Positions 8,951 through 18,189 are shown, counted from the first letter of the stretch. The stretch is 64,000 bases of DNA from VXYL01 sp963422285 (GCA_963422285.2 CAXXJO010000001.1:558001-622000), one strand, 5' to 3'. Numbers and translations: made by a program. The notes: generated by a model from the letters alone, not told the origin.

Positions 8951-9307
8951 TACGGATGTCCTGATCTGGCTTTTTCGAGGACGCCACTCCGCACAACGGG
9001 CCATCGATCAATGTCGAACCGTCGAATTGCCCGCGGCGACCTATCGACCTATATGGAGTTCGCGCAAGGCGTGCGCGACAAGAACGAACTTCGTCTGTTG
9101 CGGCAGACGATTGGGCTGAATGGATGGCGCATTCTTCCGCTCACGGAGAGCATCGGCCACCGGGCGACCGTCCACATCGAGAACTGCGCTTTGGCGCACG
9201 GCCTGCGTCTTGCGGACGCCCCGATCGCTGCCTCCTCCGCGGATTCCGGCAACGCCAAGCGCTACAGATGCATTCCGGACATCTCGCTGGCATCCTATAC
9301 GCCTTAG
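8940..9307 (+). pseudogene. VapC PIN-domain toxin inactivated by an 8-bp tandem duplication
   Basis: VapC toxins are PIN-fold RNases. The start MLVDTDVLIWLFRG carries the catalytic aspartates. The frame breaks at 9037-9052, where CGACCTAT occurs twice in tandem. Deleting one copy restores a continuous frame through AATYMEFAQGVRDKNELRLL to LRLADAPIAASSADSGNAKR and the stop at 9307. The C-terminal segment between LRLADA and GNAK is several residues shorter than usual, so a second small deletion is possible. With the duplication the product stops at 9119. The degraded antitoxin overlaps its start. Confidence 0.75.
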
Positions 9308-9520
9308 TCAGTCGCTGTTTCCGAAAGGGAGGTCGGTTGGCTCTTTAAATCGTCCGAAGCCTCGCAACGGCGCGCGAGGCAGTTGGCGAATCGCCTCTCG
9401 AACAGCGGCAACGCCCGCCAACGCGGCCATCCCTTCGCCGGCTTGTCTTTCGCCACGCCGTCTCGCCTTCAACGCCTCGCGCTGCGCCGGACTTGAGCCC
9501 TGTCGTTGGAAATGCGAACG

Positions 9521-10726
9521 CTACAGCTCCAGCAGGATTCGCGCCGGATCCTCTACCAGCTCCTTGACGGTGGCCAGGAACTGCACCGCTTCGCGGCCGT
9601 CAATGAGGCGATGATCGTAGCTCAGCGCCAAGTACATCATCGGCCTCGCCACGATCTCGTCGTCCACCACCATCGGACGCTGCTGGATCTTGTGCATCCC
9701 CAAGATGCCGGTCTGGGGCGGGTTGAGAATGGGGGTGGAGAGCAGCGAGCCGAATACGCCGCCGTTGGAGATGGTGAACGTGCCGCCCTGGATATCGGCG
9801 ATGGCGAGCTTGCCGGCCCGGGCGCGGCTGCCGAAGTCGACGATGGCGTCCTCGATCTGGTGCTGGCCGAGAGCGTCGGCGTCGCGGATCACCGGCACCA
9901 CCAAGCCGCGCTCCGTGCTGACGGCGACGCCGATGTCGTAGTAGCCGTGGTAGACGATGTCGCTGCCGTCGATGCTGGCATTCACCGCCGGGAAGCGCTT
10001 GAGCGCCTCCACGCAGGCGCGCACGAAGAAGCTCATGAAGCCCAGCTTGGTGCCGTTGTGGCGAGCCTGGAACTCGTTGCCGTAGCGCCGGCGCATGGTC
10101 ATCACCGGCCCCATGTCCACCTCGTTGAAGGTGGTCAGCATGGCCGCGGTGCGCTGGGCTTCCACTAGGCGCTCGGCGATGCTGGCGCGCAGGCGCGTCA
10201 TCGGCACCCGGCGCTCGACGCGATGCTCGCTCTCCTGTTCGTCCCCCGGTTCGTCCGGCGGCTCGACCGGGACGGCGGGCGGCTGCGCCACCGTCGATCG
10301 AGCGGCGGCCCGGGCCACGTCCTCCTTGGTGATTCGACCGCCTCTGCCGGTGCCATCGACGTCGGCGAGGTCGATGCCGACCTCGGCGGCCAGCTTGCGC
10401 GCCGCGGGAGCGACCCCCACTTCCGGCGCGGAAGCGTCCTCCGTCGCCTCGGTCGCGCCCGGCGGCTCGCTGGGAGCAATCTCTTCGGGGCTGGCCTCGA
10501 TCCGGCCAAGCAGTTCCTCGGATTCCACCACCTCGCCTTCGTCCTTGAGTATCTCCGTCAGCACGCCGTCCGCCGGCGCGAAGATCTCGATCACCACTTT
10601 GTCCGTTTCGATGTCCACCAGCACATCGTCGCGGCGCACCGAGTCTCCCGCCGCCTTGTGCCAAGCGGCCACGGTACCCTCGGAAATGGATTCGGAGAAC
10701 GTGGGGGTCTTGATTTCCAGGCTCAT
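9521..10726 (-). CDS. sucB: Dihydrolipoyllysine succinyltransferase (E2) of 2-oxoglutarate dehydrogenase
   Basis: E2 transfers the succinyl group from the E1 product to CoA and forms the core of the complex. The 401-residue protein has the lipoyl domain first, with the lipoylated lysine at position 43 in DIETDKVVIEI, then an alanine/proline/glutamate linker, a peripheral subunit-binding domain near residues 105-140 (VAPAARKLAAEVGIDLADVD), and the catalytic acyltransferase domain ending with SYDHRLIDGREAV, the active-site His-Asp region. Its ATG overlaps the sucA stop by four bases. The partner lpdA, normally next, is 5.6 kb away. Confidence 0.96.
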   Translation of the reverse strand: MSLEIKTPTFSESISEGTVAAWHKAAGDSVRRDDVLVDIETDKVVIEIFAPADGVLTEILKDEGEVVESEELLGRIEASPEEIAPSEPPGATEATEDASAPEVGVAPAARKLAAEVGIDLADVDGTGRGGRITKEDVARAAARSTVAQPPAVPVEPPDEPGDEQESEHRVERRVPMTRLRASIAERLVEAQRTAAMLTTFNEVDMGPVMTMRRRYGNEFQARHNGTKLGFMSFFVRACVEALKRFPAVNASIDGSDIVYHGYYDIGVAVSTERGLVVPVIRDADALGQHQIEDAIVDFGSRARAGKLAIADIQGGTFTISNGGVFGSLLSTPILNPPQTGILGMHKIQQRPMVVDDEIVARPMMYLALSYDHRLIDGREAVQFLATVKELVEDPARILLEL

Positions 10727-13695
10727 GGGGCTCCCTGCAAGGCGTCGTGTACCAAGCGTCGCTGACGCTCGACATGGCGGGCCGCGTAGCCGCTAGCGGG
10801 TGCTGCGAACGCCTCGCGGCCGGCGTAGGCGAGAGCAAGCTTGGGATCGTGTCCCGCCAGCACTCGGTGCATGTGATGCTGGCTGGAATACCACGCACCC
10901 TGGTTCATGGGCTCCTCCTGGCACCAGACCACATGCCGGAGCGACCGGTAGGGCGCGATGATGGCCGCCAGCTGGGCCTCGGGGAAGGGGTAGAGCTGTT
11001 CCAGACGCACCAGGGCGATATTGTCGAGGCCGGCTTCGCGGCGGGATTCCAGCAGGTCGTAGTACACCTTGCCGCTGCACAGCACTAGGCGATCCACGCC
11101 GTCCGGATCGCGCTCGTCCACTTCGCCGAGCACCGTGTGGAACGCGCCGTCGGTAAACTCCTCCAAGGTGGACGCCGCCAGCTTGTGGCGCAGCAGGCTC
11201 TTCGGCGTCAGCGCGATCAGCGGCTTGCGCACTGGACGGATCACCTGCCGGCGCAGCATGTGGAACACCTGGGCCGGCGTCGTCGGCAGGCAGACCTGAA
11301 CATTGTGTTCGGCGCAAAGCTGCAGGTAGCGCTCCAGACGCGCCGACGAATGCTCCGGCCCCTGGCCTTCGTAGCCGTGGGGCAGCAGCAGCACCAAGCC
11401 GCAAAGGCGCGTCCACTTGGCCTCGCCGCTCACCACGAACTGGTCGATCACCACCTGGGCGCCGTTGGCGAAGTCGCCGAACTGGGCTTCCCAAACCACC
11501 AGAGTGCGTGGCGACGTGGCGCCGTAGCCGTACTCGAAGGCCAGCACGGCTTCTTCGGAGAGCAGCGAGTCGTAGATGTCGAAGGTGGCGTCTTCGGTCA
11601 GCTTGTTGAGGGGCACGACGCGCTTGCCGTCTTTCTGGTTGTAGAGCGACGCATGGCGGTGGGAGAACGTGCCGACGCCTACGTCTTGGCCGGTAAGGCG
11701 CACGTCAAAGCCGTCGGCGAGCAGAGTCGCGTAGGCCAAGGTCTCGGCGAACCCCCAGTTCGCCAGCATGGCGCCAGCAGCCATGCGCCGTCGATCCTCC
11801 AGCAAGCGCTGCACTTGGCGATGCAGCACGAACCCCTCCGGCACGACGTTCAGCTTCCCCGCCAGTTCGCGCAGCATGGCGAGGGATACGCGGGTGTCCA
11901 CGGGCGCATTCTCATCCTGGCCGATGTACGGCGTCCAGTCCACGAACAGCGAGCTGTCCGGCTCGTGTACCAGCGACAGCGCCATGCGATCGCGGGTGTC
12001 CAAAGCGTAGCGATAGAGGGCGATCAGAGCGTCCGTTTCCTCTTGCGTCACCGCACCGGCCGCCACCAGGGCATCGGCGTAGAGGGTGCGGGTGGTGGGA
12101 TGGCGGCGAATCGCCTGGTACATCAGCGGCTGCGTCTTCATGGGTTCTTCGGCTTCGTTGTGGCCGCGCCGCCGGTAGCACACCAGATCGATGACTACAT
12201 CCTTCTTGAACTGCATGCGGTAGTCCACCGCCAACTGCATGGCGAAGAGGCATATCTCCGGGTGGTCGCCGTTGACGTGCAGGATCGGCGCTTGCACCAT
12301 CTTGGCTACTTCCGAGCAGTGCTCGGTGGAGCGCGCGTCGTCGCGCCGATGGGTGGTGAAGCCGATCTGGTTGTTGACGATGACGTGTATCGTGCCGCCG
12401 ACATGGAAGCCGCGGGTCTGGGACATCTGGAACGTCTCCATCACCACGCCCTGGCCGGCGAAGGCGGCATCGCCGTGGATGAGGATCGGCACCACCTTGT
12501 CGCCGCCGTAGTCGCGTCGCCGATCCTGGCGGGCGCGCACCGAACCCGTCACCACCGGGCCGACAATCTCCAAGTGCGACGGGTTGAACGCCAGCGCCAC
12601 ATGCATCTCGCCGCCCGGGGTCGTGACGTTCGAGGAGAACCCCTGGTGGTACTTGACGTCGTCGCTGTGGTCGGAATCCGGCAGGACGCCTTCGAATTCG
12701 TCGAACAGATCGCCGGGGTCCTTGCCCAGGATGTTCACCAGCACATTCAGCCGGCCACGATGGGCCATGCCGATCACGGTCTCCACACAGCCGTGGGCGC
12801 CTAAGCGCTGCAGCGCCTCGTGCAGCATGGGGATCAGGCTCTCGGCGCCTTCGAGCCCGAAGCGCTTGGTACCCGGATAGCGAGCGTGGAGGTACTTCTC
12901 CAAGCCCTCGGCGGCGCTCAGTCGGTCGAGGACGGCCAGACGGGTGTCTGGCGAGTAGTCCGGCTCGGAGCGGATGGATTCCAGGCGCTGACGCACCCAA
13001 AGCCGCTCGGTGGCGTCGGTGATATGCATGTACTCCGGGCCCAGCGAGCTGCAGTAGGTGCGCTCCAAGGCGGCGACGATGTCGCGCAGCGTGGCTTGGC
13101 CGCTCTCTTCATGCGAGGGGTGCCCCCTCGCGCTCCCCCGCTGAAGGCTCTCTTCATGCGAGGGGTGCCCCCTCGCGCTCCCCCGCCGCGGGCGCTCTTC
13201 ATGCGAGGGGTGCCCCCTCGCGCTCCCCCGCCGCGGGCGCTCGAAGAACTGCGCCGAGCCGGCGTGGAACACGGTGTCGAGATCCGCTTCGGTGAGGTGG
13301 TGATAGCCGAGGTCCAGCTCCGGCACCGGGGCACTCTGCCGCATGTCCAGCGGATCCAGCCTGGCCTTGCGGTAGCCGCTGCTGCGATAGGCGCCGATCA
13401 GTTCCAGTACGCGAATCTGCTTGCGCTCGTGTGCGGAGGCGACTTCCGTGCTCGCTCGCTCCGGACGCGCCCGAAGCCGATTCCGCCCCAAGCGCTGGAA
13501 GTGGCGGACGACGGTGCTGTGGGGCACGTCGGCGGCGATACCGTCTACCAGGGGCAGACGGTCGAAGTAGCGCCGCCACTCCTCCGCCACGCCATTGGGA
13601 TCGTCCAGGTAGGTCTCGTAGAGAGCTTCCACGTAGGCGTTGCCCGCCGAGAGGTGGGAATTCGAGCGCTGGCGTTGGAGCAGAGTCTTTTCCAT
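10723..13695 (-). CDS. sucA: 2-oxoglutarate dehydrogenase E1 with a repeat-encoded insertion
   Basis: E1 decarboxylates 2-oxoglutarate with thiamine diphosphate and loads the lipoyl arm of E2. The start MEKTLLQRQRSNSHLSAGNA matches the family; a longer frame to 13896 does not. The thiamine/Mg segment GDAAFAGQGVVMETFQM, the EYMHIT motif and the C-terminal transketolase region are present. The length of 990 residues exceeds the usual 930-945 largely because of about 46 extra residues at roughly 152-198, three copies of a 15-residue unit containing RGSARGHPSHEE. They fall between VFHAGSAQFFE and TLRDIVAALERTYC, a non-catalytic segment. The frame is intact, so the enzyme is probably active. Confidence 0.95.
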   Translation of the reverse strand: MEKTLLQRQRSNSHLSAGNAYVEALYETYLDDPNGVAEEWRRYFDRLPLVDGIAADVPHSTVVRHFQRLGRNRLRARPERASTEVASAHERKQIRVLELIGAYRSSGYRKARLDPLDMRQSAPVPELDLGYHHLTEADLDTVFHAGSAQFFERPRRGSARGHPSHEERPRRGSARGHPSHEESLQRGSARGHPSHEESGQATLRDIVAALERTYCSSLGPEYMHITDATERLWVRQRLESIRSEPDYSPDTRLAVLDRLSAAEGLEKYLHARYPGTKRFGLEGAESLIPMLHEALQRLGAHGCVETVIGMAHRGRLNVLVNILGKDPGDLFDEFEGVLPDSDHSDDVKYHQGFSSNVTTPGGEMHVALAFNPSHLEIVGPVVTGSVRARQDRRRDYGGDKVVPILIHGDAAFAGQGVVMETFQMSQTRGFHVGGTIHVIVNNQIGFTTHRRDDARSTEHCSEVAKMVQAPILHVNGDHPEICLFAMQLAVDYRMQFKKDVVIDLVCYRRRGHNEAEEPMKTQPLMYQAIRRHPTTRTLYADALVAAGAVTQEETDALIALYRYALDTRDRMALSLVHEPDSSLFVDWTPYIGQDENAPVDTRVSLAMLRELAGKLNVVPEGFVLHRQVQRLLEDRRRMAAGAMLANWGFAETLAYATLLADGFDVRLTGQDVGVGTFSHRHASLYNQKDGKRVVPLNKLTEDATFDIYDSLLSEEAVLAFEYGYGATSPRTLVVWEAQFGDFANGAQVVIDQFVVSGEAKWTRLCGLVLLLPHGYEGQGPEHSSARLERYLQLCAEHNVQVCLPTTPAQVFHMLRRQVIRPVRKPLIALTPKSLLRHKLAASTLEEFTDGAFHTVLGEVDERDPDGVDRLVLCSGKVYYDLLESRREAGLDNIALVRLEQLYPFPEAQLAAIIAPYRSLRHVVWCQEEPMNQGAWYSSQHHMHRVLAGHDPKLALAYAGREAFAAPASGYAARHVERQRRLVHDALQGAP
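13104..13240. repeat. Three tandem 45-bp units with a GCGAGGGG/CCCCTCGC palindrome inside sucA
   Basis: The unit repeats at exactly 45 bp: ATG of the plus-strand unit falls at 13111, 13156 and 13201. Each unit contains a perfect 8-bp inverted repeat, GCGAGGGG-TGC-CCCCTCGC, at 13113-13131, 13158-13176 and 13203-13221. The units are nearly identical and differ only in the short spacer (CTGAAGGCTC versus CCGCGGGCGC). Because 45 is a multiple of three, sucA reads through, adding RGSARGHPSHEE three times. A related copy is in the gene at 59821-60792. Confidence 0.95.
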
Positions 13696-14059
13696 GTGAT
13701 TGCAAGTCAGCGCTGCCCGCCTCGCAACCCTAGCTGCTCCTGCTGCGCCATCTTCGATTCCTCCACGGTCCGGATCGTCCTGGCGGCGATGGTAGCAAAA
13801 GCCCGCCGGGGTCGGAATGAAAACGAGCTTGCGCGGGATGCCTTGATGGCCGAGCGCAGCTTGCTGTCGGCTGCGCGGCTGCCATCCGTTTTTCACAATC
13901 CTCTAGGCAGGTCTGAGCAGGTACGCGACGTCGTCGCAGTCAAGGCGACGAGCCGGCTGGCACCGGTTCATCTCGATGTTCGAGGTTGATTTGGCCTTGA
14001 ACCGCATCGTTTCGCGTGATTCAGGCGCACTGCGGGTACCGACGGGCAACGCGCCGGCG

Positions 14060-14200
14060 GGTTGTCGAACCCCGGCGGCAGGACGATCCGCCGGGTGTTC
14101 TTCGCCAGCCCCCGGCAGCGCATCTTGGCGCAGCCGAAGTGCCGCTTCAGGCACAGAAACGGATGCTCCTTCGCTCGCGCCCGCTTGTGCAGAGCATTCC
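14060..14200 (-). mobile_element. IS5-type transposase C-terminal remnant
   Basis: Between sucA and holA one minus-strand frame reads HKRARAKEHPFLCLKRHFGC followed by AKMRCRGLAKNT. This matches the C-terminal DDE-transposase block of IS5-like elements (VEHPF.VIKR.FG..K.RYRGLAKN). After AKNT the similarity stops, and no N-terminal catalytic region or terminal repeats were seen. The remaining 13.7-14.06 kb holds nothing recognisable. It is a dead fragment that separates sucA from holA. Confidence 0.55.
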
Positions 14201-14205
14201 TAGTC

Positions 14206-15222
14206 TCAGATTCGCAGCAGTTCGGCCTCCCGCGCCAGCGTCGGCGGCAGCACTCCCGCGAGGGCAAGCAGGATGCGCTCCAGGGACTGCCAAGCATCGC
14301 CGCGCAGCATGCCCTTGGCCTGCAGGTCCAGCAGGGCGCAATCCGCAAGCAGTTCATCGATCCGCGCCACGCCCAAGCGACGGACTGCGGCGGCAACGAG
14401 CTGCTGACGGTTGCGAGCGATACGCGGATTGCCGCCGGCGGCGAGCTCCCGCGCCCGGCGCAGCTGGCCGACCAGCGCCCCCATGATCATGAACACGGCG
14501 ACACCCTCCTGACGCAGGGCGTTCAGCATCTTCCGCAGCCGGGCGCCATGGCCGCCGAAGGCGGCGTCAATGAGTTCGAAGGTGTCGAAGTGGGTGGAAT
14601 CGCCGACGGCCTCGATCACGTCGGCGATGCCGACGGAGCCGGTGGATTTCAGCAGCTTGAGCTTCTCTATCTCTTGGCGGGCGGCCAGCAGGTTGCCCTC
14701 GATGCGCTCGGCCAGCGCGTCCAGGGCGTCGCGATCCAACAGCAGGCCTTGGGCTTGGCAGCGGTCGTCCAGCCAGCGCGGCAGTGCCCGGGCCGAGACC
14801 GGCCAGATGGCCACCACGGCACCGGCCTTGTCGATGGCCTTGAACCACGCGCTGCTGCGCTGGCGCCACTCCAAGCCGATGGCCCGGCACACCAGCAGCG
14901 TATCCGGCAGCGGCGCCTTGAGGTAGCCGCGCAGGGCGTCGGAGCCGGCGCGATCCAGCCCCCGAGCCGGGATGCGAATGTCCAGCAGCCGCTTGCGGGC
15001 GAACAGCGACTGGTTGGCGGCATGGGCGAACAGCTCGTGCCAGGACGCCCGAGGAACGGCCTCGAACAGCGTTCGCTCGTCGAAGCCGTGGCGCTTGGCG
15101 GCGTCGATGACGGCGGCGCAGGCTTCGTCCACCAATAGCTGTTCTTCGCCGGCAACCAAGTAGACATCCGGGAACTCGCCGGATTCCAGCTGCCGCGGCA
15201 GCTGGCTAGTCCGAATCTGCAC
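14206..15222 (-). CDS. holA: DNA polymerase III delta subunit
   Basis: HolA opens the beta sliding clamp within the clamp-loader complex. The 338-residue product begins MQIRTSQLPRQLESGEFPDV, followed by YLVAGEEQLLVDEACAAV, the typical N-terminus. The GTG at 15222 was chosen because homologues begin at this MQI position; another in-frame GTG at 15249 is possible. It overlaps the lptE 3' end by 17 bases, the leuS-lptE-holA arrangement conserved in gammaproteobacteria. The delta subunit's degenerate AAA+ fold explains the lack of a Walker A motif. Confidence 0.9.
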   Translation of the reverse strand: MQIRTSQLPRQLESGEFPDVYLVAGEEQLLVDEACAAVIDAAKRHGFDERTLFEAVPRASWHELFAHAANQSLFARKRLLDIRIPARGLDRAGSDALRGYLKAPLPDTLLVCRAIGLEWRQRSSAWFKAIDKAGAVVAIWPVSARALPRWLDDRCQAQGLLLDRDALDALAERIEGNLLAARQEIEKLKLLKSTGSVGIADVIEAVGDSTHFDTFELIDAAFGGHGARLRKMLNALRQEGVAVFMIMGALVGQLRRARELAAGGNPRIARNRQQLVAAAVRRLGVARIDELLADCALLDLQAKGMLRGDAWQSLERILLALAGVLPPTLAREAELLRI

Positions 15223-15709
15223 GACGGCCTGCCTGCTGCGCCAGCGCACCCAGCGTACGCACCATCCGACCCACCAAGTCGTCGCGCATCTCCGCCGCCA
15301 GCAGAGCCTGCTCCTCGCTGCTGCCGACGATGTTGTCGCGATCCAGGCGCACCACGCGCTCGCTGCGCAGCACCCGGCTTGGAATCAACTCCCTGCCGTC
15401 GCTGGCGGCGACGGCGAAGGCCACGTCCAAGGCCAGTTCGATTTCCGCCGCCCGCGCCGAGCCGGTGACGGCGGCACTGCGGCGCTGGTCCCGCTGCCCG
15501 GAGAGATCGACGACGACTTCGCCATCGGCTTCGACCACGCGCACGCCGGCGGAGCGCAGCGCCCGGGCGAGATCCCGGTGCAGATCGACGCTGGAGTCCG
15601 CTTCGATGCGCACGGTGTCGAATGCCGCCGCCAGCTCCCAAGTGCGCAGACGGAAGCCGCAGCCGGCCGCCAGCACCGCCAAGGAAAGGCATAGGCTCCG
15701 GCGCGTCAC
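15206..15709 (-). CDS. lptE: LPS-assembly lipoprotein LptE
   Basis: LptE is the outer-membrane lipoprotein that plugs and assembles the LptD lipopolysaccharide translocon. The 167-residue protein has a lipoprotein signal, MTRRSLCLSLAVLAAGC, with acylated Cys17 followed by GFRLR, the classic LptE start (CGF.LR). Length and the later ALLAAEMRDDLVGRMVRTL helix fit the family. Its ATG overlaps the leuS stop by four bases and its end overlaps holA, so all three are co-translated. Confidence 0.88.
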   Translation of the reverse strand: MTRRSLCLSLAVLAAGCGFRLRTWELAAAFDTVRIEADSSVDLHRDLARALRSAGVRVVEADGEVVVDLSGQRDQRRSAAVTGSARAAEIELALDVAFAVAASDGRELIPSRVLRSERVVRLDRDNIVGSSEEQALLAAEMRDDLVGRMVRTLGALAQQAGRRADSD

Positions 15710-18189
15710 TCCTGTTTCCCGAGCACCATGTTCACCAGCCGGCCGGGCACCACGATGGTCTTGCGCACTTGGGCACCGTTCAAATAGCGGGCGACGTTGT
15801 CGTTGCTCTTGGCGGCGGCGATCACGGCTTGCTCGTCGGCAGCCGCTGGCACGACCACGCGAGCGCGCACTTTGCCGTTCACCTGCACGGCGATCTCGGT
15901 GCTGGCTTCGACGGTCTTCGCTTCATCGCAGGCAGGCCAGCGCGCGCTGTCGAACAGGCCGCCGGCATGGCCGAGGCGCTGGTAGAGTTCTTCGGCGATG
16001 TGCGGCGCGAACGGTGCCAGCATGACGACCAGCGGCGTCAGTTCCGCTCGGTTCGCGGTGCGCCCCTTGGCGCGCACCACGTTCAGGTATTCCATCATGG
16101 CGGCGATAGCGGTGTTGAACTGCAACGCCGGCACCTGCTCGCTCACCTGCTTGATGGTGCGGTGCAGGGCGCGCTCCACGCCGGCATCGGGCTCGCCGTC
16201 TTCGGCGACGGCGACGCTCTGCCAGAGCCGGCTGAGAAATCCGTGGGGTCCGCGAATGCCGTGTTCCTGATAGTCGGCCACCTGGTCGTAGGGGCCCAGG
16301 AACATCAGGTACAGGCGCACGGTGTCGGCGCCGAATTCGTCGACGATGCGATCCGGCAGGATGAGGTTGCCGCGGCTCTTCGAGATCTTGCGACCGTCGC
16401 GGATCAGCAGCCCGTGGGCACGGAACTTGGCGAACGGCTCGTCGAAATCCAGTATCTGCAGATCGGCCAGCGCCATGGTCAGGAAGCGCGCGTACATGAG
16501 ATGCAGCACGGCGTGCTCGTTGCCGCCGATGTAGGAATCCACCGGCAGCCATTTGCGCGTCAGCTGCGGATCCAGCGCCATGTCGTCGCGGTCCGTGCTG
16601 GGATAGCGCAGGTAGTACCAGCCGCTGCACAGGAAGTTGTCGGTGACATCGGTATCCCGATGCGCCGGCGCGCCGCACTTGGGGCACGGCGTTCGGTACC
16701 AATCGGCGACTCGCGCCAAGGGGCTGACGCCGGAGTCGTCGGGCTGGAAGTCCTCCAGATAGGGAAGCTCCACCGGCAAATCTTGCTCCGGCACGGGCAC
16801 CGGCCCGCACGACTGGCAGTGGACGACCGGGATCGGCGGCCCCCAGTAGCGCTGGCGGGAGACGCACCAGTCGTGCAGCCGGTAGTGTACCCGCGGCTTG
16901 GCCAAGCCCCGCGCGGCCAGCGATTCGACGATGGCGCGCTTGCCGTCGGCAACCGACAAGCCGTCGAACTGGCCGGAGCGGACCAGCGCGCCGTCGCCAA
17001 CGAAGGCTTCGGCCAGCGGCGTCCCGGCGTCGTCGCCGGGGCCGGCGACGACGCGCGCGATGGGCAGATCGAAGGCAGTGGCAAACTCGAAATCCCGCAC
17101 GTCGTGGCCCGGCACCGCCATGACGGCGCCGGTGCCGTAGTCCATGAGCACATAGTCCGCCAGCCACACCGGGATCTTGACGCCGTTCACCGGATTGATG
17201 CAGAAGCTGCCGGTGAAGACGCCGGTCTTGGCCTTGTCCGCCTTCTGCCGCTCGACGACATCCTGCCGCGCCACGGCGTCGCGGTAAGCCTCCACTTCGC
17301 GGCGCTGGCTGGCCGTGGTCAGGGCCGGCACCAGCGGATGCTCCGGCGCCAGCACCATGTAAGTAGCGCCGAACAGCGTATCCGGGCGAGTGGTGAACAC
17401 TCGGATGCGCACCTGCGTGGCAGGCGCGTTGGCGTTCGCACCGCGAACTCCCGCTTCCTCGCCGGCAGTCACCGCGAAATCCACCTCCGCGCCTTCGCTG
17501 CGGCCGATCCAGTTGGTCTGCGCCTTCTTGGTGACCGCCGACCAGTCGATGCCGTCGATGTTGTCCAGCAGCCGTGCCGCGTAGTCCGTGATCTTGAAGA
17601 ACCACTGCGGCAGCTCGCGCTGTTCCACCGACGCATCGCAGCGCTCGCACAAGCCGGCCACCACCTGCTCGTTGGCCAGCACCGTCTTGCACGACGGACA
17701 CCAGTTCACCGGCGCCAGGCGGCGTTCCACCAAGCCGCCGGCGAGCAGCTTGAGGAATACCCACTGGGTCCACTTGTAGTAGTCCGGACTGGTGGAATCC
17801 ACGGTGTGGTTCCAGTCGTACATGCCGCCGAACCGCTTCAGCTGGCGGGTGAAGTTGGCGATGTTCTCGGGAATAAGCTCGTTGGGGTTCCTGCCCGCTT
17901 TGAGGGCGTAGTTCTCCGAGTGGATGCCGAAGGCGTCGAAGCCGATGGGCTCGAACACGTCCTTGCCCATCAGCCGCCAGTAGCGGCCGTTCACGTCGGC
18001 GCCGGTGTAGGCGTAGAGATTGCCGATGTGCAGCCCCTCCGCCGAGGGGTAGGGAAACATCATCAGGTTGTAGTAGGGATCGCGAGCATCGCGGAGCGCC
18101 GCCTCGGTGAACGTATTGGTTCCCCGGCGCTCCCACTCCGCCTGCCACTTCGCCTCCACGGCCTGGGGGTCGTAGCGCTCGCTGGTCAT
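15706..18189 (-). CDS. leuS: Leucyl-tRNA synthetase of a divergent type
   Basis: LeuRS charges tRNA-Leu and edits misactivated amino acids through its CP1 domain. The 827-residue protein starts MTSERYDPQAVEAKWQAEWE. The HIGH motif appears as HIGN in FPYPSAEGLHIGNLYAYTGA and the KMSKS motif as KISKS in RDGRKISKSRGN. The C-terminus (QVNGKVRARVVVP and IVVPGRLVNMVLG) is standard. The N-terminal active-site text, including GFDAFGIHSENYALKAG, differs from the usual proteobacterial GWDAFGLPAE pattern, so this is a separate LeuRS lineage in a conserved gammaproteobacterial location. A longer frame to 18372 was rejected. Confidence 0.93.
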   Translation of the reverse strand: MTSERYDPQAVEAKWQAEWERRGTNTFTEAALRDARDPYYNLMMFPYPSAEGLHIGNLYAYTGADVNGRYWRLMGKDVFEPIGFDAFGIHSENYALKAGRNPNELIPENIANFTRQLKRFGGMYDWNHTVDSTSPDYYKWTQWVFLKLLAGGLVERRLAPVNWCPSCKTVLANEQVVAGLCERCDASVEQRELPQWFFKITDYAARLLDNIDGIDWSAVTKKAQTNWIGRSEGAEVDFAVTAGEEAGVRGANANAPATQVRIRVFTTRPDTLFGATYMVLAPEHPLVPALTTASQRREVEAYRDAVARQDVVERQKADKAKTGVFTGSFCINPVNGVKIPVWLADYVLMDYGTGAVMAVPGHDVRDFEFATAFDLPIARVVAGPGDDAGTPLAEAFVGDGALVRSGQFDGLSVADGKRAIVESLAARGLAKPRVHYRLHDWCVSRQRYWGPPIPVVHCQSCGPVPVPEQDLPVELPYLEDFQPDDSGVSPLARVADWYRTPCPKCGAPAHRDTDVTDNFLCSGWYYLRYPSTDRDDMALDPQLTRKWLPVDSYIGGNEHAVLHLMYARFLTMALADLQILDFDEPFAKFRAHGLLIRDGRKISKSRGNLILPDRIVDEFGADTVRLYLMFLGPYDQVADYQEHGIRGPHGFLSRLWQSVAVAEDGEPDAGVERALHRTIKQVSEQVPALQFNTAIAAMMEYLNVVRAKGRTANRAELTPLVVMLAPFAPHIAEELYQRLGHAGGLFDSARWPACDEAKTVEASTEIAVQVNGKVRARVVVPAAADEQAVIAAAKSNDNVARYLNGAQVRKTIVVPGRLVNMVLGKQE

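Noticed and set aside
13104..13240. CRISPR-like interpretation of the 45-bp tandem units in sucA
   Set aside because: The units are contiguous with no unique spacers, and they are translated in frame.
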